A DNA stretch of 64,000 nucleotides from Euclidia mi (lineage: Eukaryota; Arthropoda; Insecta; Lepidoptera; Erebidae), in contig OX123190.2 of the NCBI GenBank assembly GCA_944739405.2, forward strand, positions 83,395,086 through 83,459,085, read 5' to 3'. Within the stretch, counting starts at the first letter, position 1. Each line of letters opens with the position of its first letter. Shown here piece after piece: positions 32,059-43,313 of the stretch. A program made the translations under genes and the position numbers. Under the pieces are notes generated by a model. It was not told where the DNA came from, made no database searches, and saw nothing but the letters and a program-made list of their open reading frames with translations.

Positions 32059-33160
32059 TTTGAATAAACTTCAAGTACTTCACATAAAACGAAACAAAAT
32101 ATATGAAAATAGTTATAAAATAACTTCACATTGCAGTTTAAATAGCAGCAAAACAATTCGTCAACTTTCAACTGTACAAAACTTGAAAAATAACGGCTTT
32201 CGATTGCGTTCGCTCTTGACAGATGCCGATATTGCCGATTTCTTTCAATGCGAACAGGCTCCGTTCAAAAACTAAATACGATCAATTCTTTTAATCAGGT
32301 GAAGTTACAATTTTACCAAAAATATAATTAGTTGGTGAAGTTTAATCACTTACATTTTAAAGACAACATTATTCTTAATAAATTGAATTGTATTACGTGG
32401 TGGATAAAAAATAATATATTTTTACCTCACATCCTGTTTGACCTGATCTGAGACTAAATTTAGCAATTTAAATATTTGAACAAACTTGGCTTTACTAGGT
32501 AAATGTTGCCTTTTTTTAAATATTTAAATCTTTAGGGAGTGTAATCATTTCATTGACTATTTTATTGTTAACTGATAATATTTACCGAAAATAAGGACCA
32601 CCTAAATATTTATTTGGTATCAATAACTGCATTAACTTCTCCTAGATTTTAATTTTGGTTTAGTTAGCCCAGATGAAGATACCTAATAATCACTTTTGAG
32701 AGTGATGCCTGATAAGATGAAAAATTATTAGGTTTGCATATTTAAATGCAACAACATGCGTTAGAAATAATCAGAAAGAAAACAGGCGATGTAAAGCTAA
32801 GTAGGATAGGTACTTATTCATTATCATTTATCTAAAACGTAACATGTCAGGAACTGGTTAATTTCAAATTTTCTGTAAAATCATTAATTTATACTGAGTA
32901 TTTGACTCATGGCTTCATTAAAATGTTTTACAAATTGTTTTAGAAAATCAATTACGAAAGTATAGTGGAAAATACATTCTCTGCATATGGCAGCACCAAT
33001 CGGTTTTTAGTTTGACACTGACAGCTTTGTTCATTGACAAATCGCGATGACGTTCCGTTGAGAGCGGTGGTTTGTTCGAGTGGGCTGCGCTGTCTGCCGA
33101 ATATTTGTGAGATAATAATTATTTTCGAGTACACCGGCGCCGTAGCCACCGCGTGTAACC
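32059..33160. promoter_or_regulatory. Shared upstream region of the divergent RacGAP and PKC genes
   Basis: About 1.1 kb separates the two start codons (32058 on minus, 33161 on plus). The ends nearest each gene are less AT-rich (32160-32270 and 33040-33160), consistent with 5' untranslated exon sequence. The middle (32280-32930) is AT-rich without recognised repeats. No TATA box or initiator can be assigned reliably. Confidence 0.5.
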
Positions 33161-33345
33161 ATGGCGGATGAGGAGAATAATTGTGATGATGGTGGTGGTG
33201 AATTGAAGGTCGGGCAGGCGTTCCGTTTACGGGGCCGCAAGGGTGCGCTGAAAAAGAAGAATGTTTACCTGATCAAAGACCATAAGTTCATGCCGAGGTT
33301 CTTCAAGCAGCCAACGTTCTGCTCGCACTGCAAGGATTTCATATG
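33161..33345 (+). CDS. Pkc53E: Conventional protein kinase C, first coding exon (pseudosubstrate and C1A start)
   Basis: The ATG at 33161 is in strong context (AACCATGG). The exon encodes 61 codons plus two bases and ends at donor ATATG|GTGAGT. Residues 22-35 (RLRGRKGALKKKNV) are the basic pseudosubstrate with Ala in place of the phosphorylated Ser/Thr, as in PKC alpha/beta. It is followed by HKFMPRFFKQPTFCSHCKDF, the start of C1A (H41, C54, C57). In the family the kinase is activated by calcium, diacylglycerol and phosphatidylserine. The remaining C1, C2, kinase and C-terminal exons are not in this window. The choice between the Pkc53E type and an inaC-type paralogue rests on the generic N-terminus and is not certain. 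Confidence 0.9.
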
Positions 33346-36300
33346 GTGAGTACATTGTATTTTTACGATTGGGTCGAACAGCGATTTAATAATGAAAATT
33401 AAAAATACACTATTTGTTTACAAAGAGGAGGCGCCCTGTACGATTTAGTTTTTTTGGGTTGCGGGACGATGATAACAGTCTGTTCAGCCTATGGTAACGA
33501 CCACATTGTAAGATTTAAATTGGCTGTATGAATGATTACTATATTGGCAGTGCACCTGCCAATTAACATCTGTATTGTTTGAGCTGTCTACAATGATTCG
33601 TTTTCCTGTTACTGTGTTCTGATAACATGCAGTGATTGGGATGTATTACATTTTAATATGTATAACATAATATATTACCTGTGTGCATATTAAATTCAAA
33701 ATATTTAATTTAACAAGATTCTAATAAGAAAATATTTGTTATTTATTTTCAACAAATACTTATATTTTATTTATTTTCTGTATTGTTTGGCTAAACATTT
33801 TTTTTGCTCATATTCAATTATTACTCTTCCTTTCCTATACACAGTTCATATAAAATTATATCTCTAAAATTAATCAATATTTATTGTCTTAGGCTATATT
33901 TTGGAGCAATGACAAAATTATTTATCTAAAAAAATACCAGCTTGTATTTGTCTAATAGGACAAATTTTATTACAAATGTTAAAATAAAATGTTAAGTTTA
34001 TTCTAACATTCAACACCATGTTATACAATTTGTCATTTATACATATTGTTTACACAAATCTAAAGTATAAGGATGCAGTCCTTGGTTGGACAGACTATGA
34101 AAAATAAATTATTACTTAGTACATTAAAAAAAAATATATATTATAAAAATATAATGTTAAGCACTATCTTTCCTGAGAGCTCAGTGGATTTTATCTGTGG
34201 TAAATAGTTTATTTGGTTCCCATATTAATAAATATATTTAATAAGTAATAATTATTTATTGACCTGAAATAAATGTACAATATTGTAGAATGCCCTGACT
34301 CCACTAGTAATAATTGTGTTGCAGGAGAGAGTGTCTTCTTAATTTTAAACAGGGATTTTTAAGACTCAATAAAAAGAAAGCAAAGCTTCACAATAAATTT
34401 TAAAAATAAATTTCAATAAATATATTTTAAAGAACATAGTTATCTTTATTGCACTCTAAGATTTCTTTCTGTAGGTATGTATTAAGCCAGAATGAAACCA
34501 TATTATTATTGAATTTAAAATAATGTTTTTGAATGTTAAGTATTCAATAAATATTTCTAGGCCATTTAGAGTAAAAAATATAATGTTTCTTTTAGTAGAG
34601 CATAAATATATTTAATACGAATTTGTTCATGGTGACCTATTTTAATGAGCATATATTTTTCTTCATTTGTTATGGTAATAGCAATATTAAATTAAATACA
34701 ATATATAAATGAAATACATAAAACTGTTATGTATGTTATGTTATTAGCAGCTATTTTATTTATAAATTGTTGCTACTTATTATTTTTTGTCAGATAAATA
34801 ATTTTCTTTTAATTTTCGAATCTTGTCGGAAATTACCGACAAAGGTTTAAAACGATCGTATGTTTTCGTATTTTTTTACTAGATGTCTCTGCTAACCAAA
34901 TGGTGTTCAGAAATCGAACATAGCTGTTTCTATTGTTGCCGAGATCCTTGCCTTTTACATCCATATATACATTTTTCGAATGTTAATAAGCTGTTTCGAT
35001 CGGTAATTATAGAGTATCAAAAGACGGGATTTTCAGGAGTTTTGTATAAACGAAAGTAAAATAAAATTCTCGCTAGCACAACTCAACGAAAATAATACTT
35101 TCTTCGTCACGCCTATGACCCACAATTAATTATGAAAACATTATTATATTATTTACTTAAAAGGAGACTGATGGTGATTTCTTGTACACACGAAAAATCT
35201 AACGAAACTATCAGGTCAGCCGTGATCCAATATTTTGAAAAATTTATCGGTATCAGTGAAATGTACAGAAATTGTATTTTGGTAATAGAAGAAGTTTAGT
35301 AACCTATTTCGGTAAACCTCGAAATAAGTATGCGGCGGCAATGGCGACGTTAGGTTTGGCGGACGAAAAAATCAAAGACAATTAGAGCAATAAGCGAATT
35401 AAATCGTGTTCGAGATTGTTACCACATTAGTGTACGTTACTCATTCTGAAAAAAATACAACACGATTTAGGATCCACGTATATGCCAACTTATGCCAAGT
35501 GCCGAAGTTTCAAGTCGAGGTGAATGTGTTAAGTTTTAAGTCCCCACTTCAATAAAGCATGTAATTCTTTTCTAAAATTAACGCCAGTCCATTTCGATAA
35601 GCGAATAACTTTGAAAACTAACTTTGAACACATTTTTACAGATTTAAAGTGTAACAGTTTTAAAGTTAGAGCCCTAGAGATTCGGCGTCGTAATTTGTAC
35701 CCAACACGGCGTTGGCGAATTTTAGTGAAAACAAACTAGGGATGTTGTTTAAAAATAAAACAAAAATACGACCTTGCCAGTAATAAGTATTGAAGAAATT
35801 GGCTTGCTCAACAGGCGAGGATAAATTTTCGCTATTCTTGTTTCTTGAATTCTGGAAAGAGGTTATTTCTCTTATTTTTAAGCAGACATTGCTCAGTAGT
35901 CAACATTCAAATAATGGAATCAAAGGACTCCTGGACGCGAAACATAAATTTTTGCCTTGCTACTTGTAGTGTAATTAAAAACCTCATGTCAGTCGATTTA
36001 TTTTCATTTTATTTAGGATATGTTGAGTCTACTATTGATAATACAAGGCCAGAATAAATTTCTCTCGCATCGTACGAAATTCGAAAGTGATATGACTATT
36101 CTAAATTAAAAGATTGGACATTCAAGCAGGTAATGTAAGAATATGCTGAACTGTTCTGAAACCCTAGTCATGCTGTGATGCTACTGTTTAATCGTATTAT
36201 TCTAAGGTCGCACAAGATCCGTTCATTGCATACCTGTATATTTACTTTTATTTTAGTTAAAAAATTATACATTGGCGCATCTGGCGCCAATGTTTCACTT

Positions 36301-36409
36301 AATGATTATCTTATTTATATCTCCCCTAATTTCGTTTTACAGCTTTCTTCTCTAGAACGAATCTATATTATGTAATTATTTGGAAATAAAGGTGCAATAC
36401 TTCTGACCC
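33346..36409. other. PKC intron 1, proximal part
   Basis: AT-rich intron sequence. I found no further PKC exon, no recognised repeat family and no convincing open frame here. Confidence 0.5.
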
Positions 36410-36745
36410 TTGAAGAAGACGGATGAAATAAGATTGCGTGTAGCAGAGATGAGGATGTTGCGATGGATATGTGGAGTGACAAGGATGGATAAAATTAGAA
36501 ATGAGCTGATTAGGGGAAGTCTGAAAGTTGCACCGGTGCAAGAAAAGCTGAAAGGAAATCGTCTATCGTGGTATGGGCATGTAATGAGGAGGGATGATAA
36601 TCATGTGACTAGAAAGGTGATGAAGATGAGAGTTGAGGGATATAAGGCAAGAGGAAGACCAAAGAAAAGATGGATGGATTGTTTGAAAGGTGACATGAAT
36701 GAAAAGGGAGTGAATGATGAGATGACGGCTGATAGGAGAGAATAA
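36410..36745 (+). pseudogene. C-terminal fragment of a LINE reverse transcriptase (RTE-like)
   Basis: The plus frame reads MRMLRWICGVTRMDKIRNEL, IRGSLKVAPVQEKLKGNRLS, WYGHVMRRDDNHVTRKV and GRPKKRWMDCLKGDM. This is the typical C-terminal region of RTE-like polyproteins. The catalytic domain is missing upstream, so it is a 5'-truncated insertion. Confidence 0.85.
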
Positions 36746-39376
36746 TTTGGGAACAGGGCAGGCAGAAGAAGACTTCTGACCCGCCGTTTCGACGTGGTTT
36801 TTACCAACTGTGGTCACGAGATGACTGATGTCTTGCGGCGCCTTCTCCTAGAAATGCTGGTTTCGGCATCTACTCTGGTTTCGTCTTTACAACTTCTTCA
36901 ACACTTTCTTCTTCTGAAAATCTACTTCCTAAGCACTTTTGTCGCACTAACCTTGTAATTTAGTACCTATGTGTGTTCTATAGGGCAATAATGTGAGGAG
37001 AATTAGAACCTCAGCCTGTCAACCTGTATTGAATTTTTACATACTGTGGTTCATTTCCAAATCAGTCACGTCAAATAACAATACTTTTTATAACAAGTAT
37101 GAACTATTTCTACATCTAGAATTGGCTGCAGAGCGAGAAAATCTTCATCAGCACACGTTAAGTGTTTTTAAAATGCATTTAATACTCGTTTCTAAAGTTT
37201 GATAGTTTCAAACTTTACGATAACTTTACCGCAAGGTATTGAATGCTTATCGGTTTTAAAACCATTAAAAGAACGACGGAGATGTTTAATTTAAACGCCA
37301 GACGTGTAAATATGGGATTAAAAAGAAATTCTACTATAACAAACAGACTACACATCTAGAACTTTCGGGAATATTATATAGGTAAGCACTTGACGGGTCG
37401 AATATTATTAATCTTTTCAGATCAATCGGTTTAATGCACTCGTCTGCCAATCATTGGTTTTATTTGAGACAAGACAGTATGGATGCCGCTATGGTTATAG
37501 GTAATGCTTGCTTCGTGTCTATGCGCCAATTGTAATTGGTTTATTTTAAGACAGGATAAGAAATCTACGTTTTTAATATAAGTACTTACAAATAGTTAGG
37601 TCTAAGTGTTCCTATATAAAAGTATCTTCTGCGCGCGGCTTCGTCCGCTTGGATGGTCGGTTATCGACAAAAGGTAGCTCTTCAGCTATTCACGTGTTTA
37701 AGCTGCTAAGTTTCATCAAAATATGTTTTGCAGTTTTCACGTTCATCCTCATAAAATTTACATTTATAGTAATAGTATTAGGACTAGTGACAATATCAGG
37801 GGGCAAATTCTCCTATTTTTATATGACATTGATATTATATTTTGAATGGACTCAGAAGCGGTATTCTGATAACCCAATGTCATTATCGTATAATTTGAAG
37901 TAAACAGTTTCTTCGTTGACACATATTTTGACACTTGTTTCACTTTACGATCTCGTTACAACTTCGTTCAATGATCAGATAATTTAGAAGAATACGCTTT
38001 TTGTGACGTAAGTATGACACTGACATGATATCGAACCAGATCGAAACTATATTTATTTAGGAGAATTGGGCCCCTGAATCACATATTTCAATAAGACAAT
38101 ACTTAAATCTAGTAGCAGCCGCGACATTTATTTAATAATTCTAAACCACACACACATCTTACCTACTTCAAACCACAAAACCGACGTTTTTTTATTTATT
38201 CAAATGATGAAATGCGCATAAGCGTTTGCATTTTTACGACTTACTCATTCACTGTGAAAGAGATAATAAATGTCTGAAGTGCGCATAATGCACGCTAAGA
38301 TGGCGAACCAATCTAAAACGGGTTTAGTCAATTTCAGCTCTAAATGGTCCTTGAAAAGCAACATAAATGCCGTCGGTTATTTACTTATTATTGAAGAAAA
38401 TCTTACTTCAATCTTAATATATAAAATCCTTGCGTTACTTACTGATTGATTTTTATTTGAATCTCAATTTCACGCCTTTTCTTTAACATCTTTTCTTACG
38501 TACTCTGGCAGCTTATAATTATACAAACATGGATAATTTTCTACCTCCTGGACATAATTAATATTTGTCTCCATTTTGCAATGCAACGCGTATACGACTC
38601 GGGTAGCGTGCGACGTGCGACCAGCATGACGGTAGCGTGCGACTTGTGACAAACGGGTCGTAGACGCGTCTCGTCGTGTGCGAAACTAGCTGAATATGTA
38701 TGGCGGCTACTCACAAGCGACGCGTAGGATACGCGTACGAAACACAAATCGCTTGAGAGTCGCTTCGTGAGAGAAGGGCCTACGCCATCTATTCATGCGA
38801 ATTCTGACTAAATTTTGCTCAGACCAATTCGTTTGGAAAACAAACAGAGAAGACTCTGTGCGTATTCTGACGAGCTGGTAGCTTCATTGGCAACCATGCG
38901 TTTGTTTTTGGAACATATTCGTCACAACGAAGTATTTTCAGAATTCGCATGTATAGTAATGATAGACTTTAATAACATTGGTGGAAAACTTAACATATTT
39001 ATGTAGCGTGTAAGAACAGTCTAAGAGCCTCGAACCTACTTTAACGCCTAAAATTGCTAGAGTTCATTTATTTAGGCAATGGCTTGCTTAAAGATTCAGA
39101 ATAACTGAAGCCTGATAAACATAATTTAATACTAGCTTTTGCACGCAGCTTCACCCGCGTGGTTTGGGTTATTGGAACAAAAGGAGCAGTGCTATTGTGA
39201 TGTATAAGTTATATTACTGCAAAATATTTTTTTCTTTTTTCACTCTTGTTATTTGCTAGAAACTGAACAAAATATTTTTCTTTTTTTTCTTGTACAATTG
39301 TACTCCCACATACCACGTTCCTGAGAAAAACCGGGTTTGACTGTCTGATACATGAAAATAAATTTCATCATCATCA
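36746..39376. other. PKC intron, repeat fragments only
   Basis: Dispersed-repeat fragments lie near 37630 (CGCGCGGCTTCGTCCGCTTG), 38405-38450 (TATAAAATCCTTGCGTTACT, family F) and 39130-39200 (GCACGCAGCTTCACCCGCGT). The remainder shows nothing I can name. Frames of 60-84 codons here are unsupported. Confidence 0.45.
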
Positions 39377-39650
39377 TCATGTCACTGCCTCGTTGGTCTC
39401 GCGGCATAAATGTGCGCGTGAGACTGGGAGGTCTCGGGTTCGATTCCCGGGTAGGGCAAAGTGTTACTGGGTTTTCCCGATAGGAAATTCTCAGTAGCAG
39501 CACGGAGTCTGGCAATGTGCCCAGTTACGGCAATAGGCTCGCCCCCTATTACGTGGGACCAAAAAAAATCATGGCGAAATGTGGGTGTAATGTTTACACG
39601 TCTGCCTACCTCTTCGGGGATACAGGCGTGAGACTATAAATAAATAAAAA
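39377..39650 (+). mobile_element. tRNA-headed SINE, full length (family B)
   Basis: The head has GGTCTCGCGGCATAAATG and a clear B box (GGTTCGATTCC). The body has AAGTGTTACTGGGTTTTCCC, GGCAATAGGCTCGCCCCC and TTCGGGGATACAGGCGTGAG, and it ends in an ATAAATAAATAAA tail. A trinucleotide run (CATCATCATCAT) precedes it. Confidence 0.85.
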
Positions 39651-39654
39651 TCAT

Positions 39655-40489
39655 CATATCAGTTGATAGACGTCTACTACTAGACAGAGGTACAATTCCC
39701 TCCACATAGATCTGGAGCAACCCGCATTCATCCGCTGCCCACGATCCCAGTTAGCTCATTAAGATGAAAGAAAAATCATCGCAATACAGAAATGTATTCT
39801 ATGAGAAATCTGTTTTAACTTTACTGAACCTTAAAATGTAAAAAGGCACTTTTGAATAGACTTTTAATCAAGGCAATAAAGCGTGGAATATGCTACTTAC
39901 GTATTCATGACTTGAATTAGCTTTGCGAGCTATAATATGGCCACGCACTTTACCCGACGAAAAGCAATGGATGTTCTCAATCAAATTCGGTATAGTAAAT
40001 GTATCATATTTTCTCGATTTTCGCGCATAATTTCTATATATATACTTCTTTTTGGATATTTCTTGATCGGAAACATTTAAAAAATTAGAATGAAAATCCT
40101 CTCTCGGCGGGCGAGGCCGCAGGCAATAGCTACCTTGTGCGTAAAGAGAAGAACTGCAAGTCAGGTGACTCGCGACAAATATGGTCTTCTTAATTTTTTT
40201 TCGCAATTATTTCATAATCAAAGGTGTTAGATATTCTCAATTTTCTATTGCAATAGCAGAGGCGATTAATCCGAAGGTGCTTGACTGGTTTCTACATCCT
40301 AACGATGTTATTCAAAGATTTCCGACAAGTAGGTAAAGCCTGATTCAATTAATTTAAACTCTGTTTGAGTTAGTTAATCTTCTTCTAAAAGTTTTAACTA
40401 TTAACAAGACTATAAACAGTATAGGCTTACAAAACAGTAACTAACCATTATTACTACAACTATAAAAAAAAAATATTTAAAACTACTGG
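39655..40489. other. PKC intron with a short LINE-tail fragment
   Basis: At 39655-39770, GAGCAACCCGCATTCATCCG and a GTTGATAGACGTCTACTACT segment resemble a common non-LTR 3' end. The 112-codon minus frame at 39868-40206 has no recognisable domain. Confidence 0.4.
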
Positions 40490-40690
40490 ATAGCCGCAGC
40501 TACGCCAATTTTTGTTTTATTTATCCGTTTCTCCCCGATTTCGTGGAAATTTCGGGCAGCCGCTTCTTAGTGTACCCTTTGAGTCTCCAAGGAACATACA
40601 TGCCTAGTTTAATTACTTTAGCTTCTTTCGCCCAATAGTTTTGGCTGTACAGTCGAACAACTTCCCGGTCGATCACCTTAAGGGCGAGAA
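40490..40690 (-). repeat. Dispersed repeat (family F)
   Basis: Antisense copy with TCCAAGGAACATACATGCC and CCAATAGTTTTGGCTGTA, matching 55365-55585 and 58700-59065. Confidence 0.65.
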
Positions 40691-41164
40691 TAGCTCAGCA
40701 AGAAATTGTCGCTTCCAGTGCTAGTTACACGCATATTGACACTCGTATACAAAACCAGTTTCTAGTTTGCCTCGACTCTAAGAGCGAGCCAAGGGATTTT
40801 TTTTCAAACTGTACCAGCGCCGACTTGTTTGATTGTAGGTACATTGTTTATCAGTCAGTCAATAACTCAACAATTTTATTTAAACAGTTTGTAACATTTT
40901 ATCACAGTCGATACCTTTGCTTTTTTAAATTCCGTTTATTACTTAAGACATATGTCTTTACGTAAAATCGTGATTGCCTACGTAACCAATTTAAAATGCA
41001 CTCAAGGCTATTGCAATTATAAGTGAGACTTTCAAACACGTACTTCCTAGAATCTGGCGCACTGACTAATCATCAAAACTATTCGCTACTTAACCTTGAC
41101 TCGGACGGAAATGAACTTGAAAGAATAACAGTAGTCTACTATTAATCAATTAATGTTATCTACT

Positions 41165-41480
41165 ATATCCGTGTGGTGACGGATTAAGAATACAGAATGT
41201 CACCACCCCATATCATCCCATGGGTATCGTAAGAGCCGACAGAGGGAGCATATTGTGTAGAGAACACCACTGTAAGAGAAGGAGAACTTGATACAAACCC
41301 TATACTAACCCGTTTGGCCAGCGTGGTATAGTAGGCCGATGCCTCCTTTCAAAGGAGAGGCCTAGTCCAGCAGTGGACTGTTAAAGGTGTTTATTGTGTT
41401 CGTTAGGTGTATGTTTGTAAAGTCCCCCGCGACACAGGATTTATTCCTAGTGCGGGAGTTTTCTTTAAAAGGCTCATCAT
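41165..41480 (+). mobile_element. SINE (family C)
   Basis: Contains CCGTGTGGTGACGGATTAAG, CATATCATCCCATGGGTATC, CCGTTTGGCCAGCGTGGTAT and CCAGCAGTGGACTGTTAAAG. Another tail (TAAAGTCCCCCGCGACACAG) follows, ending CATCATGATGATGATG. Confidence 0.75.
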
Positions 41481-42057
41481 GATGATGATGACTATAAATA
41501 TTGCGAAAGATTTTCTATTTCTTGGTCTTTTTATTTTTGTATACGCTTGTATCCCCGAAGGGGTGGGCTGAGGTGTAGTATAACAGTATATTTTTAAGAT
41601 GTATGGATAATATATTTTAGGACGTATGGACGTTTGTTACTGTTAAACAAAAACTACTATACGAATTCTGACGAAACTTTGCAGTACATCGTATACATCA
41701 GAATTACTACTTTTTGTCTCGATAACCGACTCCATACAGGCGTAGTCGCAGACAAAAGCTATTACTTTATACAGCTTCAAATTAATTTCGATATTTCTGT
41801 ATGTACTATTTAAAAGGCACGTTAATAATCTTGAAAGAGGATTCTGGAGGGACTGTAATTCCCTCCCACACGAGTGGTGGGTGTCATTATAACTGTTACT
41901 CATTGTGATTTTAATTCTGAATTTTGAGCCGTAATGAGTAATAAAGGGATCGCGCTTATTAACAGAACCAACTGCGATAATGCTGACATATAACTCGAAA
42001 TCATGAGATTAATTAATTTATTTTGTAACCAACTCTTTCTTAACGGTTGGACCGATT

Positions 42058-42604
42058 CACAGACATAGATCTACATAGATAACGCAAATGCATGCACTTC
42101 GCGTGTCTGAACCCCGAACAAGCGTCGAGGTTGGTCGCCGCTAACTTCAGTCCCCGCGCGTCCGTTGTTGCAGCCGAACGTCCGCAAAAAACTAAAAAAA
42201 ATGCCTCGTTGCGTGATAATTAACTGCAATAGCCCAAAAATTTCGAGCACCCAAAGGCAGGAACATATTTTCTATCACAGGTAAGTTATTTTAAAATTAT
42301 ATTATGCGTAAATTCATATTAAAACTGTTTTTAAGTATTCCAAGCTGCGTGTCCAGAATAAACCTAACTATAAATTACCGTTAGGTAAGTAAACTTTATT
42401 CACATTACGTTGCCGCGTTTGCTTTGGACGTTTGATCTGACGTTGTGTTAGGAGACGATGAATATCGCACAACCGATACTGTCGCGCATCGCTTCGACTT
42501 CGTGATACAGGCAACGTGACAGTAGGTATTAAATAGTCGGCACGCTTGGTTTCAATACAAATCGTGATAATTGCGTTATCTATCTATGTAGATCTATATC
42601 TGTG
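42058..42604 (+). mobile_element. P-element-like MITE carrying a THAP-domain exon
   Basis: The ends are inverted: CACAGACATAGATCTACATA at 42058, and its inverse at the right edge finishing CTATATCTGTG at 42604. The arms are about 30 bp, with a 4-base indel. An exact 8-bp duplication, GACCGATT, flanks the element at 42050-42057 and 42605-42612. Inside is the THAP-type exon at 42201-42280. Eight-base duplications are made by both hAT and P elements. The THAP exon and the roughly 30-bp arms favour the P superfamily, and the ends are not the usual CAGNG of hAT. The insertion sits in an older repeat. Confidence 0.7.
42201..42280 (+). CDS. THAP-domain first exon (in the P-like element)
   Basis: The ATG at 42201 opens MPRCVIINCNSPKISS, and the exon ends IFYH plus AG at donor CACAG|GTAAGT, phase 2. 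THAP zinc fingers begin M-P-x-C-x2-4-C and reach a conserved F-H/Y-R-F-P stretch, where an intron is frequently found. Here C4 and C9 would be the first zinc ligands and FYHR the conserved stretch. The downstream exon with the remaining C and H ligands is missing. If unspliced, the frame stops one codon after the donor. Confidence 0.6.
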
Positions 42605-42834
42605 GACCGATTGATCTTTTTTTTAAGACACTCGCACTAAGCATAAATACTTTGTGGCAGGGTACTTTACAAACAATCAATCAATGGACACCCAAACTTG
42701 ATACAACGATATGATGATGACACTTGTGTTCTGTAGTCTCGTATGGGAATCGAGCCCACGACACTCGGCACAGTTCTATCCAACGAGGCGCCCTCTAAAA
42801 CAAATATACCATACCTACTGTCATACTGACAGAT

Positions 42835-42960
42835 TCATCATCATCATCAGCCTTTAACAGTCCACTGCTGGACTAGGCCTCTCCTTTGAATGGAGGAATT
42901 GGACTACTATACCACGCTGGCCAATCGGGTTGGTACAGCGTTGTATTAAGTTTTCCTTCT
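42835..42960 (-). mobile_element. SINE fragment (family C), antisense
   Basis: CATCATCATCAGCCTTTAAC followed by AGTCCACTGCTGGACTAGGC and ACCACGCTGGCCAATCGGGT is the inverse of the 27.5-kb and 41.2-kb copies. Confidence 0.8.
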
Positions 42961-43087
42961 CTCAGTGCTCGGCCACAGTGAAAGGCGGGCGCGGGTGCGG
43001 GCGCGACGCGGGAAACTCAAACATATGGAGCTCTATAGGAGTGTCCGTAGTGGACGAGCGGGGCGGCGAGCGGTGCAGCGCGGGGAG

Positions 43088-43313
43088 CAGTGGCGTAGCT
43101 AGCATGGGTGGCACCCGGGGCGGTAGTCGTTTTTTTTTTTTTTTAGTCGACACCTATCAATTCCGTGCTCTAACTCTCGTAATGCTGAGCTAGTGCCTAT
43201 GTTTTTCTACATTGTTCTGAAGGTGTCACCCCTATTTTTGGATGGGTGGCACCCCAAAAAGGGTGGCACCCGGGGCGGACCGCCCCCACCGCCCCCCCCT
43301 TCCTACGCCACTG
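43088..43313. mobile_element. hAT-type MITE with 8-bp target duplication
   Basis: The left end CAGTGGCGTAGC and the right end CTACGCCACTG are inverted. GCGGGGAG is duplicated exactly at 43080-43087 and 43314-43321. The interior repeats GGTGGCACCC and CCGGGGCGG and holds a T-run (about 43128-43144). The flanking sequence is itself a GC-rich repeat (CACGCGGGCAACTCAAACCA), so this is a nested insertion. Confidence 0.85.
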
